DNA of 64,000 bases from Devosia enhydra (GTDB lineage: Bacteria; Pseudomonadota; Alphaproteobacteria; Rhizobiales; Devosiaceae), in contig NZ_FPKU01000001.1 of assembly GCF_900119845.1 (NCBI RefSeq), positions 124,001 through 188,000 on the forward strand, written 5' to 3'. Made by a program: the position numbers and the translations under genes. Positions within the stretch are counted from its first letter, which is position 1, and every line of letters starts with the position of its first letter. Below the pieces are notes generated by a model. That model saw only the letters and a list, made by a program, of their open reading frames with translations. It was not told where the DNA came from and ran no database searches. Below, in pieces: positions 47,606 to 57,075 of the stretch.

Positions 47606-48220
47606 ATGAACATCAAGACCGTTCCCAACCAAACCGACATAGACATTGAAGCGAGCCAGACGCTTGTCGACTTCGATCGGGCTGCCCGCGAATTGGCGGC
47701 CAATGTCCTTCGCCTCGTTGCGGGTGGGGGACGAGCCCATGGATTATCAGAAAACGTCGATAATCTTTACGATGCGATCGATCGCTACCACAAAGTCCAC
47801 CACGCCTACCCTAGTCAACACCAGTGGAACCAAGCGCTCAACGTGAACGCGGCTTGGTTTGAGCTGAATTCTCGTGGAATCGATGAGAGCCTCAGCCCCG
47901 AGAACATGGACGAGCGCCAACGGTTGGCCTTCGACCGGGCCATCGCGATATCCGGCATTCGCGATGGCATGCTGCAGATGGCGGCATCTATGCTCATGCA
48001 CCAGATCCCACAGCAGGCGGCTGGCGAAGCGAAGTTTTACGAGAACTTCCATCATCTGATTGATCTGCAAGAAAGGTCCCGCGACCACCACCATCGGCTA
48101 CCGAGGCAGCGAGGGGAAAACGACGGCGGTCAGGCCAAATTGCGGCGCGCTTTAGAGGGATCCAATAATGCGAGGCCCAAGAAACGCAAGGCTCCAGCGA
48201 AGCCGAACCTTGATACTTAG
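47606..48220 (+). CDS. Helical protein of a duplicated locus (copy A)
   Basis: 204 residues, ribosome binding site GGAGAG. Mostly helical: DFDRAARELAANVLRLVAGG, LYDAIDRYHKVHHAYPSQHQ and RLAFDRAIAISGIRDGMLQM. The C-terminal 45 residues are Lys/Arg-rich (RPKKRKAPAKPN), suggesting nucleic-acid binding. A shorter paralogue without this tail is at 61831-62337; residues up to the DLQERS/DLEERT region align throughout. No known family is recognised. Confidence 0.75.
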   Translation: MNIKTVPNQTDIDIEASQTLVDFDRAARELAANVLRLVAGGGRAHGLSENVDNLYDAIDRYHKVHHAYPSQHQWNQALNVNAAWFELNSRGIDESLSPENMDERQRLAFDRAIAISGIRDGMLQMAASMLMHQIPQQAAGEAKFYENFHHLIDLQERSRDHHHRLPRQRGENDGGQAKLRRALEGSNNARPKKRKAPAKPNLDT

Positions 48221-49143
48221 GGTCCGAATTCTCTCCGCAGACTTTCAGCGTTGATCTTCTCTCGGGTCGAGGCTGATTCGATGTGCCCCACCGGTGGTGG
48301 GCGGCTTTTCTGCCCTTGAGCGTCAAAGCCCCCACCTTAGGCCAGTACAAACTTGCCACCGTAGGGGACGCGAGGCGCCGCCACCCCGAGCGCGCAGCGC
48401 GAGGGTGAGCGAGCGCTGCAGCGATACCTGTAGATGGCGACATATGGGGTGGTCAGGGATGAAGACCATCCTCTTCCGCGGAGCCAAAGAACAGACCGCT
48501 GGATCTTTTCTTGCTATCTCAAAAAAGAGCCGGTCCCACTACCGAGATAATCATCATGAGATAATCCGTTGGGCGGGTCCGTGATAGCTGTCTGTCGTAA
48601 AATGTCCACACCTTGGTGGGGCTAGGCACTTAGGCGCATGAACTCGCGTTGTGAGCGGAGTTTGAGTCCGCCGTAGGCGATTGATTTACATTTCTTTTTT
48701 TCCAATTGGGCGGAAGTCTACCCCTAATCATTTCAATAGGTTACGTCAAAACTCCCAAGACATAACAAGCGCAGCTCGGATCGACGGGATATGTTAAAAC
48801 CGAGGGAGCCTCAGAACACGGGCTACGGCAATTGCCATACCTAAAGTTGGGCAATTGGCCGAGCACAGCCAAATAGGACGATGCGCAAGTCCGACGGCTG
48901 CTCCCTGAAGATGCGACTTGAACGTAGAGCGGATGAAGCGACTATCAAGGAAGCGACAGTCAAGCGCTTCCACTACGACCGTCACCACCAGTTCCACACG
49001 TATGACCACAGCTACGCTCAATCCAGGTGCTACAATGCGCCTGCGCACTTTGCCTAAGGGCGCTGCTCGAGCGGTTGCTAGTTGCCTAAGTCTTGGCGCC
49101 CGAGCAGAGTGATATCTGATGGTTCGAAGAAGGGGAGGGTACC
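48221..49143. other. Gene-free stretch with IS and REP-like debris
   Basis: No gene supported. It contains a GC-rich imperfect palindrome near 48379-48405 (CACCCCGAGCGCGC...), the IS3 orfB tail listed separately, and some AT-rich DNA (48680-48770). The ribosome binding site of the following stress protein gene is at the end. Confidence 0.45.
48622..48683 (-). mobile_element. IS3-family orfB C-terminal tail
   Basis: Minus strand reads IAYGGLKLRSQREFMRLSA then stop, the usual end of an IS3 OrfB, and similar to FRQSREFLRLNA at 30.3 kb. About 20 codons only. Confidence 0.6.
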
Positions 49144-50016
49144 ATGACCGCGGGACATCGACTTCGCCACATCACGTTGGCTACCGACCTCACGGCGCGA
49201 AGCGATCGGGCGACTGAACGGGCCATCCAGCTCGCAGCCCAGTTTCAGGCCAAGCTGCTTGTGGTGCATGCAGTGGAAGCAGCAGTGTCCGCTATCTGGG
49301 ACGGCGGCCCGTCTTGGCGCCGTGCTCTGGACCTGGCCGAGATGGCCCGGCGTCGCCTGTTCGGGGACCTGCCTTTAAGCCAGAGCGTGGATATCGACGT
49401 CGTTGTGGAGCGGGGTGACCCGTTCGAGGTGGTGCTGCGCACTTGCACGGATGCCGGAAGCGATCTGTTGGTGACGGGGGTAGCGCGCGAGGAAATCTAT
49501 GGAAGCAGCCGCGCGGGTCGTATGGTCGAGCAACTCGCTTCGCGGGCACCCGCACCCTTGCTCGTGGTCAAGCGCAAGGCTGCCCGTCCGTACCGAAACC
49601 TTCTGATCGCGATCGATCTCTCCCCCACTTCGGCGGCGGCGCTCCATCGTGCCCGCCAATGGTGGCCGGGCGTCGAGCAGACACTCTTTCACGCCGTGGA
49701 TCTGAGCTATGCTTCGCTGATTGGCGACCTCGAAAACACACGTCGGTCCGTCGAGGACGGCGCTGCGCGGACCTGCTGGGAATGGGCGAGTGCCGAACTG
49801 GGTGAAGAGGAAGCGAAGGCAGTGGCCGTAATTGCCGCCTATGGCGAACCGTCTTCCCTTATCGGCCAGTTCGTCTGGGAAAAGCCGGTCGATCTGGTGG
49901 TGACCGGTACGGAGCGGAAGGGCATCCTGTCCCGGGCGCTTTTGGGCAGCGTTGCGGCAGCCGTCGTGGAAAAGGCCCCCGCCGATGTGCTCATCGTCCC
50001 CACCGAGAGCGGCTGA
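49144..50016 (+). CDS. Tandem universal stress protein (UspA domains)
   Basis: 290 residues with two Usp domains. Domain 1: HITLATDLTARSDRATERAI and DLLVTGVAREEIYGSSRAGR (nucleotide-loop region). Domain 2: NLLIAIDLSPTSAAALHRAR and VVTGTERKGILSRALLGSVA ending in VLIVPTESG. The G-2x-G-9x-G(S/T) ATP motif is loosely kept in the second domain. A cytoplasmic stress protein; it is convergent with the NQR operon and may act under energy limitation, like the second Usp gene at 57907. Confidence 0.92.
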   Translation: MTAGHRLRHITLATDLTARSDRATERAIQLAAQFQAKLLVVHAVEAAVSAIWDGGPSWRRALDLAEMARRRLFGDLPLSQSVDIDVVVERGDPFEVVLRTCTDAGSDLLVTGVAREEIYGSSRAGRMVEQLASRAPAPLLVVKRKAARPYRNLLIAIDLSPTSAAALHRARQWWPGVEQTLFHAVDLSYASLIGDLENTRRSVEDGAARTCWEWASAELGEEEAKAVAVIAAYGEPSSLIGQFVWEKPVDLVVTGTERKGILSRALLGSVAAAVVEKAPADVLIVPTESG

Positions 50017-50179
50017 ATATCGGCGATTTCCGGTCGATCTACCCAGGGCCCGGTGGGAAGGCATCGTCAGCCACGGCATGCGGGGCTGTCTTCGTTGCAG
50101 GGGTAATCTTCATAGCTGCTCACCCCCTGCGGCCCTTTGCCGGGCCGATATGAGGTTCGGCCCGAGGCGTGCCCGCACG

Positions 50180-50584
50180 CTACAACCACTGCACGCTCAG
50201 GGCCCGCAGCAGGTCGGTACGGCTGATCTGTCCCGCAAAGCGACCCTCTCGCATGACCGGGAACCGGCGATAGGGGCTGGCGATCATCACCTCGCAGGCG
50301 CTGACGAGGTCGAGTTCGGCGTCGAGCACATGCGGGTCCGGCGACATGTAGTCGGCCACCGACCCGCCCCACTGCTTGTAGTAGGAGGCACTCAGCGCCG
50401 CCTTGAGACAATCGCGCTTGGAGAGCACGCCGACCAGGTCGCCCTCGCCATCAAGCACGCAGGCCCCCGAAACACCAGCCTCGAGCAGGATCGAGACGGC
50501 CCGGACGATTTCGATCGTCGGAGCAAGGGTGACGAGATCGGTCTTCATCACGTCGCCGACGCGGGCGAGATCCGTCTGGGTCAT
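50180..50584 (-). CDS. CBS-domain protein, last gene of the NQR operon
   Basis: 134 residues from the ATG at 50584, overlapping the nqrM stop (ATGA). Two CBS motifs: VGDVMKTDLVTLAPTIEIVR and GVSGACVLDGEGDLVGVLSK, then VADYMSPDPHVLDAELDLVS and RRFPVMREGRFAGQISRTDL. CBS pairs bind adenosyl ligands; here it may report energy state to the respiratory complex, which is inference from position. Confidence 0.88.
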   Translation of the reverse strand: MTQTDLARVGDVMKTDLVTLAPTIEIVRAVSILLEAGVSGACVLDGEGDLVGVLSKRDCLKAALSASYYKQWGGSVADYMSPDPHVLDAELDLVSACEVMIASPYRRFPVMREGRFAGQISRTDLLRALSVQWL

Positions 50585-50742
50585 GGCCGATCCTTCGCCC
50601 GGTCGGGACAGGCCGCACAGACACCCTGGCAGGCAATGCCGCCGCAGGAGCCCTTGAGGGCCGGACGGCCGAACAGCACCCCGAGTGCGAGGGCCAGCAT
50701 GGCGAAGGCAACAAGGAGGATGGTGGCGAGGATTGTCGACAT
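50581..50742 (-). CDS. nqrM: NqrM, Na+-NQR maturation protein
   Basis: Only 53 residues: an N-terminal membrane helix (ILATILLVAFAMLALALGVLFG) followed by SCGGIACQGVCAACPD with four Cys (33, 38, 42, 45), the hallmark of NqrM/DUF539. The family is needed to build the iron site between NqrD and NqrE. Start codon 50742-50740; stop overlaps the CBS gene. It follows apbE by 8 nt, so it belongs to the nqr operon. Shorter than the typical ~70-residue proteins but with all Cys. Confidence 0.9.
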   Translation of the reverse strand: MSTILATILLVAFAMLALALGVLFGRPALKGSCGGIACQGVCAACPDRAKDRP

Positions 50743-50750
50743 GACTTCTC

Positions 50751-51713
50751 CTATGAGCTGAGGGCCAGCCAGGCCGGGCTGGCCTGCGCAATCAAGCCTT
50801 CTGCCGGGTCGCGCAGCAGGAAGAGCACGGCAAGGCCATCCGCATGGGCGCGGGCGAGGCCAGTTTCAGGGCCCATCACCATCATGGCGGTCGCGAGGCC
50901 GTCGGCGGTCATGGCGGAACGGTGCGCGACACTGACTGAGGCCACTCGATTGAGCACGGGCTCGGCTGTTCCGGGGTCTATCGTATGGCTGTAGCGACGG
51001 CCGTCCACCTCGTAGACATTGATGGAATCCCCAGAGGTGGCGATTGCCAAGTCCGAAATGGGGAAGGAGCATGCCACGCCGCCACTCTGCGGATTGGCGA
51101 TGCCGACGCGCCAGGCTGGGCCATCGTTGACACTGCCGGCGAGAACTTCGCCGCCGATTTCGATGAACATGTCGCTATGGCCGAGCCGGCGGAGCCTTGC
51201 CGCGACGGCATCGACCGCATGACCCTTGGCGATGCCGCAAAGATCGAGTGACATGGCAGCATGGGCCTTGCCGACACGGTCCGCAATGCAGGTCAGCCCC
51301 TTGTAGTTGCCACCCCGCTCACCGTGCATTGGCCCGAATCCGTAACGGCCGACCAGTGGCCCGACTGTCGGATCGAACGCCCCGTCGCTCCAGGCTGCCA
51401 GCCGCAGCGCTTCGGCGGTGACAGAGGCAAAGTCACGGTCGACGACATGAGATCCGGCGGAGGCCCGGTTGAACCGGGAGAGTACGCTATCGGGGCGGAA
51501 AGGGCTCATCGCGGCATCGATGCCAGCGAGCGTCTCTGCAATGGCTGCGGGCTCTTCTGGCCCGATGCCACGCGGAAGGGTCACGGACCAGCCCGTGCCA
51601 AAGGCCCAGCCCGAAAGGCGCACCGCATCGCGTGCGCCGGCCGAGGCGGGCAGTGCTGCGACCGTCGTCATGCCAGCGAGGCCAAGCAGGAGGTTGCGTC
51701 TGGTGATCGCCAT
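50751..51713 (-). CDS. apbE: FAD:protein FMN transferase ApbE
   Basis: 320 residues. Starts with a twin-arginine-like signal (MAITRRNLLLGLAG) for export, as the FMN sites of NqrB/NqrC face the periplasm. Conserved ApbE blocks: AAMSPFRPDSVLSRFN, GAFDPTVGPLV, MSLDLCGIAKGHAVD, FIEIGGEVLAGS, YSHTIDPGTAEP and MTADGLATAMMVMGP. It attaches FMN covalently to Thr (or Ser) in D-x-x-(S/T)-G-A-T motifs. Between nqrF and nqrM in the operon. Confidence 0.95.
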   Translation of the reverse strand: MAITRRNLLLGLAGMTTVAALPASAGARDAVRLSGWAFGTGWSVTLPRGIGPEEPAAIAETLAGIDAAMSPFRPDSVLSRFNRASAGSHVVDRDFASVTAEALRLAAWSDGAFDPTVGPLVGRYGFGPMHGERGGNYKGLTCIADRVGKAHAAMSLDLCGIAKGHAVDAVAARLRRLGHSDMFIEIGGEVLAGSVNDGPAWRVGIANPQSGGVACSFPISDLAIATSGDSINVYEVDGRRYSHTIDPGTAEPVLNRVASVSVAHRSAMTADGLATAMMVMGPETGLARAHADGLAVLFLLRDPAEGLIAQASPAWLALSS

Positions 51714-51715
51714 GG

Positions 51716-52936
51716 TCAGATCCCGAAATCGTCATAGAAGATGGAGTCCGCCTCGACCCCGCAATCATCGAGCATGGCGCGCACCGCCTCGATCATCAGC
51801 GGCGGCCCGCAAAGGTAGTACTCGCAGGCTTCCGGTGCCGGATGGTCGCGAAGATAGTGATTGTAGATCACGTCGTGAATGAACCCCGTGGCTCCTTGCC
51901 AGCCGTCGCCGCCGACAGGATCCGAGAGCGCCGGGGTCCAGCGGAAATTGCCGTGGCGATCGGCAAGATCGTCCAGTTCATCGCGATAGTAGAGCTCGGT
52001 CTGCGAGCGCGCGCCATACCAGAAGCTGATCGTCCGGCCCGTGGCGAGGCGTTCGACCTGATCGAAGATAATAGCGCGCAGCGGCGCCATGCCGACCCCG
52101 CCCCCGATGAAGATCATTTCCCGGTCGGTGGCTTGCGCGCCGAAATGGCCATAAGGCCCGGACAGCGTGACGGTGTCGCCGGGCTTGCGGGCAAAGAGCC
52201 ACGATGAAACGACACCGGGAGGCGCTTGCGGCACGGCCGGGGGCGGGGTCGCAAGACGGATGTTCAGGACGATCAGCCCTGAGTCCCGCGGGCGACTGGC
52301 AATGGAATAGGCGCGGGAAATCGGCGCCTTGCTGCGCGCAACCAGCCGATCCAATCCCATGGCCGTCCATTGCTGGCGATGGCCGTCAGGGACATCGATC
52401 CGGGACAGGGCCAGTTCGTAGGCCGGTGCGGCAACCTGGACGAAGCCACCCGCCTTGAACGGGAACGGCTGTCCCTCGGGCAGGGCAAGGACGATCTCGC
52501 GGATGAGCGGCGTCAATGCGCTGACCGAGACGACACGGCAGTCGATGCTCTCAATGTCCATCATCGCTTCGTCGACGGTGACCGAGACATCGTTGCGAAC
52601 CACGACCTGGCAGGCGAGGCGCGCCCCCGAGCGCAGATCGGCCACGCTGAGCCGTGCCTGTTCGGTGGGCAGCGCCGCTCCGGCGCCCGTCACGCCCTCG
52701 ACCCGGCAGAGGCCGCAGGTGCCCGCGCCGGCACAGGCCGATGGGATTGCAACGCCGTTTTCATTGAGGATGTCGAGCAGCTTTCGATTGGCCGAACCGG
52801 CGATTGGCATCGTGCCGTTGACGGTGATCGTTATCGACCGGGCGGGCAGGAGCAGATCTTTGGCGCCATGGAGCAGCAAGGCCAGCACCACCAGGAGCAG
52901 GCAGACGAAGAGGAGACCAAGGCCCACATCGATCAT
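51716..52936 (-). CDS. nqrF: Na+-NQR subunit F (NADH dehydrogenase, 2Fe-2S/FAD)
   Basis: 406 residues. N-terminal membrane helix ([20 protein letters not shown]); 2Fe-2S domain [10 protein letters not shown] with a fourth Cys in [12 protein letters not shown] domain [12 protein letters not shown] domain [16 protein letters not shown] and [10 protein letters not shown], ending SIFYDDFGI. It takes electrons from NADH into the complex. Four-nucleotide overlap with nqrE upstream. Confidence 0.97.
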   Translation of the reverse strand: MIDVGLGLLFVCLLLVVLALLLHGAKDLLLPARSITITVNGTMPIAGSANRKLLDILNENGVAIPSACAGAGTCGLCRVEGVTGAGAALPTEQARLSVADLRSGARLACQVVVRNDVSVTVDEAMMDIESIDCRVVSVSALTPLIREIVLALPEGQPFPFKAGGFVQVAAPAYELALSRIDVPDGHRQQWTAMGLDRLVARSKAPISRAYSIASRPRDSGLIVLNIRLATPPPAVPQAPPGVVSSWLFARKPGDTVTLSGPYGHFGAQATDREMIFIGGGVGMAPLRAIIFDQVERLATGRTISFWYGARSQTELYYRDELDDLADRHGNFRWTPALSDPVGGDGWQGATGFIHDVIYNHYLRDHPAPEACEYYLCGPPLMIEAVRAMLDDCGVEADSIFYDDFGI

Positions 52937-53535
52937 ATTGCCCGCACCCCGGCAAAGGCGGAAAACCCCATGGCGATGAGGCCGGTGACGATGAAGGCCA
53001 TGCCCAGCCCCTCGAGCCCGCGCGGTACGTCAGCATAACGCAGCCTCTCGCGCAGGGCCGCGAGGGTGACGATGGCGAGGGCCCAGCCGACCCCGCTGCC
53101 GATGGCGAACACGGCGCTTTCGGCAAGGTCGTACTGCCGCTCCGCCATGAAGAGGCTGCCCCCGATGATGGCGCAGTTGATGGCCAGAAGGGGCAGGTAG
53201 ATGCCGAGCGCGCGGTGGAGGGCGGGAACGTAGCGGTCGAGCAGCATTTCGAGCAGTTGCACCAGCGCAGCGACGATGCCGATGAAGGTGATGAGCCGCA
53301 TGAAGCGGAGGTCGGTCCCCGGCAGTCCGAGCCAGCCCAGCGCATCCGCACGCAGCAGGTGTTGGTACAGCAGATGGTTGAGCGGAACGCTGATGCCCTG
53401 CACGATGATGAGCGCAATACCCACCCCGATTGCCGTATCGATCCGCCGTGACACGGCCAGATAGGTGCACATCCCCAGAAAGAAGGAGAGGGCGAGGTTT
53501 TCCTCGAAGATGGACCGCTGGAACAGCTCGATCAT
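52933..53535 (-). CDS. nqrE: Na+-NQR subunit E
   Basis: 200 residues, six membrane helices. Conserved Cys residues that bind the intramembrane iron centre together with Nqr[13 protein letters not shown] and [15 protein letters not shown]. Length and topology are normal. Start overlaps nqrD stop. Confidence 0.97.
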   Translation of the reverse strand: MIELFQRSIFEENLALSFFLGMCTYLAVSRRIDTAIGVGIALIIVQGISVPLNHLLYQHLLRADALGWLGLPGTDLRFMRLITFIGIVAALVQLLEMLLDRYVPALHRALGIYLPLLAINCAIIGGSLFMAERQYDLAESAVFAIGSGVGWALAIVTLAALRERLRYADVPRGLEGLGMAFIVTGLIAMGFSAFAGVRAI

Positions 53536-54194
53536 GGCTGCACCTGCCGCGGCTGCGCAAGCGGAGAAAACTCGGGGGTTTCCTGCTGGCCGGGTCGCAG
53601 GCTGCGAATGGCCCAGACCAGCAGCCCCAGGATGATGAAGGCGCTGGGCGCCAGAAGCATTAGCCGCATAGGCTCGTACCAGCCGCCATCGGCGACCAGC
53701 GGCAGCACCGGCAGCGCCAGCAGTGTGCCAGATCCGAAGAGTTCGCGGATGCTGGCCACGACGAGCAGTACCAGAGCATAGCCTGCGCCGTTGCCGAGCG
53801 CATCGAGCATGGATGGCACGGGTCGGTTCTGGAGGGCAAAAGCCTCGGTGCGCCCCAGCACGATGCAGTTAGTGGCAATCAGGGAGACGAAGACCGACAG
53901 GCGTTGGCTCATCTCATAGGCGAAGGCCTGCAGCAGCTGATCTGCGACGACCACCAGCGAGGCGATGATGGTGATCTGCACGATGAGCCGGATCGCGCTC
54001 GGGACATGATGTCGGATCAATGAGATGATCCCCGCAGCCAGGGTCAGCACGACGATGAGTGCCAGCGACAGGGTGAGCGCAGTGGCAACCGAGGTGGTCA
54101 CCGCAAGAGCCGAGCAAATGCCCAGGATGTGCACGGTGACGGGGTTCTTGTCGACCAGCGGGTCGGTGACGATCCTTAGACTTTCAAGCATCAT
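53532..54194 (-). CDS. nqrD: Na+-NQR subunit D
   Basis: 220 residues, six membrane helices. Homologous to NqrE; the conserved Cys lie in [13 protein letters not shown] and [16 protein letters not shown]. Ends with a Gln/Pro-rich tail. Overlaps nqrC and nqrE by 4 nt. Confidence 0.97.
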   Translation of the reverse strand: MMLESLRIVTDPLVDKNPVTVHILGICSALAVTTSVATALTLSLALIVVLTLAAGIISLIRHHVPSAIRLIVQITIIASLVVVADQLLQAFAYEMSQRLSVFVSLIATNCIVLGRTEAFALQNRPVPSMLDALGNGAGYALVLLVVASIRELFGSGTLLALPVLPLVADGGWYEPMRLMLLAPSAFIILGLLVWAIRSLRPGQQETPEFSPLAQPRQVQP

Positions 54195-54988
54195 GGGTCC
54201 TCGTTCCGCATCGCATCGAGCCAGGGGCCGAAGCCTTTCGGTCCGAGCCAGAAGTGGATCATGTCCGTCACCGCATAGCCCGTGACCGACGCCCCCGAGA
54301 TGCCATCAACCTCCGTTTCGTTCCCGGCCGATCCGCGCACCACCTCGATGACGATTTCGCCGTCGCGGGATAGCGATTTTCCCGCCCATTGCGCCTGCCA
54401 CGCCGGTTCGGCGATGCGGGCGCCGAGGCCGGGCGTCTCGCCCTGCTCGTAGACGGTGAAGGCGGCGACGGTGGCAAGGTCCGCTTCGAGTGCCAGATAG
54501 GCCCTGATGGTCGACTGGTAGCCATTGCCATAGACCGGCAGGACAACGAGGGCGCGCTCGCCTTCGCTCCGGACGACATAGGCCTGGGCGAAGTTCTCGC
54601 GCCGCCCGATGCCAGCCAGATCCTCGGCGCGCGCCAGCGCCGTGCTGGTCGAGGGTTCCGCTGCGACTGCGGCCTGGTCGAAGCCGGCGGGGTCAAAGCC
54701 TTCGGCGATGCGCCCCTGGTCGAGATCGATGATCACCGCCTCGACGGCGTCGGCCCCTGCCTGCGCCAGTATGGCGCCAATGCCCGGCAGTCCCGCCAGC
54801 ATGGCGCTCATGCGCCCCTGTCTATCGGCCTCCACGTTGACGGCGATCAGCGGACGCAGCAGTACCGAGGTGGTGGAGATGCAGAACCCGCAGATGACGG
54901 CGACGATGAGGGCGATGCCGACGGTCTTGGTCCGGTCTGAATTCGGGCGCGCAAGGAAGCGCCGCCAGGGGTTTTTGAGCTCAGCCAT
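54191..54988 (-). CDS. nqrC: Na+-NQR subunit C, flavinylation motif with Ser
   Basis: 265 residues from the ATG at 54988, which overlaps the nqrB stop. One N-terminal membrane helix (VGIALIVAVICGFCISTTSV), then a periplasmic FMN domain (GNGYQSTIRAYLALEADL, GETPGLGARI). The FMN-attachment motif reads DGISGAS (Ser234) where NqrC normally has SGAT with Thr (Thr225 in V. cholerae). The codon is TCG at 54289-54287. Ser flavinylation by ApbE has been reported for a trypanosomatid reductase, so it may still carry FMN. Confidence 0.95.
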   Translation of the reverse strand: MAELKNPWRRFLARPNSDRTKTVGIALIVAVICGFCISTTSVLLRPLIAVNVEADRQGRMSAMLAGLPGIGAILAQAGADAVEAVIIDLDQGRIAEGFDPAGFDQAAVAAEPSTSTALARAEDLAGIGRRENFAQAYVVRSEGERALVVLPVYGNGYQSTIRAYLALEADLATVAAFTVYEQGETPGLGARIAEPAWQAQWAGKSLSRDGEIVIEVVRGSAGNETEVDGISGASVTGYAVTDMIHFWLGPKGFGPWLDAMRNEDP

Positions 54989-55778
54989 GGCGCCTCGCTC
55001 TGCGCGCAGCGTTGAGGGCCACGACAAGCTGATCGATCAACGGTGCAAAGATCGCTGCCATCAGCGTGGCAAAGACGAGTGCGCCCAGCGCCGGGCCTGC
55101 GCCGAGAAACAGCGCGACGAGCAGCCCGAAAAGCAGCCCATATCCGATGCGGCCCCAGTTCGTGGCGGCCGAGGCAACGGGGTCGGCAACGAGCACCAGC
55201 AGCACGAGCCAGAAAAGCCCGTCGGCGGGCAGAGCCACAAGCGCCTCCTGGTTCCACAGCCAGCCCAGTCCCATGACCATCCCGACGGCCCCCGGCAGGA
55301 TGCGCCAGTTCGCATGACCGGATCCCACGAGCAGCAGCAGCGCCGGTGCCAGCGTCCAGAGCGGCAGGGCGATCCCGGCGCGATAGCCTTCGGTCGGAAA
55401 CGAGAACATCAGAAAGGCGAGAGCCACCACCCCAGGGTGCAGAATGTTGCGCCCATGTCCCCCGAATACGAGAAGCCCGATGACGATGCCGAAAGTACCT
55501 CCGAGCACCAGGTGCCAGATCGGCGTCGCTGCGGGCACGAGAAGCGCAATCAGGAGGGCCATGGCGAGGCCTTCGAGGCCGAACCTCTGGCCGCGCGCCC
55601 GGGCGAACGCCACCTGCCAGACAAGCGCCACGGCGCCGAGAACGGTGCAATGGCCGATGATGGCCGTGCCTTCGCTGGCAAGCCGGTAAAGGAATGGCAG
55701 GAGGAGTGCGGCCAATACCGCCAATTGCCCGCGCAGGAGCGGATGCAGCAGGATTTGGACGAGGCGCGAACCGATCAT
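54981..55778 (-). CDS. nqrB: Na+-NQR subunit B, short form without FMN site
   Basis: 265 residues instead of about 410. It aligns with NqrB from the fourth helix on: LLIALLVPAATPIWHLVLGG, FGGHGRNILHPG, LVADPVASAATNWGRIGYG and LMAAIFAPLIDQLVV. The N-terminal ~60-130 residues are reduced and the segment between FLMFSFPTE and the next helix, which in V. cholerae contains DGYSGAT with the FMN-bearing Thr236, is absent. No other D-x-x-(S/T)-G-A-T motif is present. The frame itself is intact and coupled to its neighbours, so this appears to be a true variant rather than a pseudogene. Confidence 0.92.
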   Translation of the reverse strand: MIGSRLVQILLHPLLRGQLAVLAALLLPFLYRLASEGTAIIGHCTVLGAVALVWQVAFARARGQRFGLEGLAMALLIALLVPAATPIWHLVLGGTFGIVIGLLVFGGHGRNILHPGVVALAFLMFSFPTEGYRAGIALPLWTLAPALLLLVGSGHANWRILPGAVGMVMGLGWLWNQEALVALPADGLFWLVLLVLVADPVASAATNWGRIGYGLLFGLLVALFLGAGPALGALVFATLMAAIFAPLIDQLVVALNAARRARRHG

Positions 55779-57019
55779 CGTTCTGCCTCGAGCTGATCGA
55801 GCACCTGGCGGAGCATGCGACCATATTCGCCGCCACGACCATCGACATGGCCGAGAAGCGCGAGGTCGTGCTCGGCAAGCTCCAGCGCCCCGAGGCGGCG
55901 TGCCGTCTCGACGTCCCCGACACTGATGGCGCGGAGAAACGGAACGGCCAGGACGCCGGGAGGCGCGGCCCGTTCATGCAGCGCATGGGGCACGATCGCG
56001 CCGTTGCCGCGCATCAGCCAGTCGGCCGCCCTGGTCGCAAGTCCGCGCCGTTCCGGGGCGGGGGCGTGCCGCAGCACGGAAACCTGCACGTCGCCCCGTG
56101 CCAGATGCCGCCCGATCCGGCCATCGATCGGCGAACCCGACATCAACCGGACGGGGGTGGCGGGCAGCCGACCTCGGGTCAGTTCGTGCAGATCGGCGCC
56201 CGGCACCGTCTCGACCAGCATGGGCTGGTCGATCCCGTCGCCAGCAACCCCGACGATCCGGCGGGTCCAGATCGTGCCCTTCGCCAGAAGGTGGCCGAGC
56301 GCGATGACGTCCTGATATCCGATATGCCAGACTTGGCCGCCGGCGCCCACCGGATGGAGACGATGAATGTGCGTGCCCACAAGACCGGCCGGATGGGCTC
56401 CCGAGAATGCTGCCGCCGTCACGCCCTCGGGCGTGGGCAGGCTGGCACCCGCCGCATGGCAGAGATAGGTTCGGCCGGCGCTGAGGTGCTGCAGCGCCGA
56501 TGCCCCCCGGTCGAACCACTCGGCGCGCGGCGCGATAATCGCTGCCGGATCAGGCGCCAGAGGACGGGTATCAATCGCGGTAATAAAGAGCGCATCCGGA
56601 TTCTGGTCCGGGCGCGGCACGGCTTCGAAAGGTCGGGTGCGCAGGCAGGGCCATATCCCGGCCTCGATCATCAGCGCCACGAGGCCGGGGCGGTCGAGCG
56701 GGTCGGGACTGGCAAAGCGCCGTTCTGCGTCGCCGCCCGTTGCCAGGATCAGGCGATCCACGCCCCGACGCGCGCCGCGAACAATGTCGCTGACGACCCC
56801 CCCGACAGGGGCCACAATGCGAATCTCGGGACGCTTCCTGTCCGTGATCAGGAGGTCGCCGGCGGCGACGCTGCTGCCTTCGGTGACGTGCAATGCCGGA
56901 CGCAGGCGCGGCACGTCGGCGCCGAGCATCCCGCAACTGCTCACGGCGATGCGCGTTTGCTGCCCGTAGGCTGCAGGCCCGAACCATGGAGTCAACCCGC
57001 CCGAAATTCTAATGGTCAT
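55775..57019 (-). CDS. nqrA: Na+-NQR subunit A
   Basis: 414 residues; start ATG 57019 with GGGAGC upstream. Motifs of the NqrA family: VAPVGGVVSDIVRGARRGVD near the N-terminus, GIWPCLRTRPFEAVPRPD, DALFITAIDTRPLAPDP, GLVGTHIHRLHPVGAG and MSGSPIDGR. Slightly shorter than the ~446-residue enterobacterial/vibrio protein. First gene of the operon, divergent from a cytochrome c gene with an FNR box between them. Confidence 0.96.
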   Translation of the reverse strand: MTIRISGGLTPWFGPAAYGQQTRIAVSSCGMLGADVPRLRPALHVTEGSSVAAGDLLITDRKRPEIRIVAPVGGVVSDIVRGARRGVDRLILATGGDAERRFASPDPLDRPGLVALMIEAGIWPCLRTRPFEAVPRPDQNPDALFITAIDTRPLAPDPAAIIAPRAEWFDRGASALQHLSAGRTYLCHAAGASLPTPEGVTAAAFSGAHPAGLVGTHIHRLHPVGAGGQVWHIGYQDVIALGHLLAKGTIWTRRIVGVAGDGIDQPMLVETVPGADLHELTRGRLPATPVRLMSGSPIDGRIGRHLARGDVQVSVLRHAPAPERRGLATRAADWLMRGNGAIVPHALHERAAPPGVLAVPFLRAISVGDVETARRLGALELAEHDLALLGHVDGRGGEYGRMLRQVLDQLEAER

Positions 57020-57075
57020 GCCGCTCCCAATGGAATGTGCAGTGCGTCAACATAGAGAAGTCCAGCAGAGCCGTC

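Noticed and set aside
54609-57055. Long plus-strand frames (395 and 453 codons) opposite the nqr operon
   Set aside because: They lie antisense to well-conserved nqr genes in GC-rich DNA, have Arg/Pro/Ala-rich composition and no domain; they are shadow frames.
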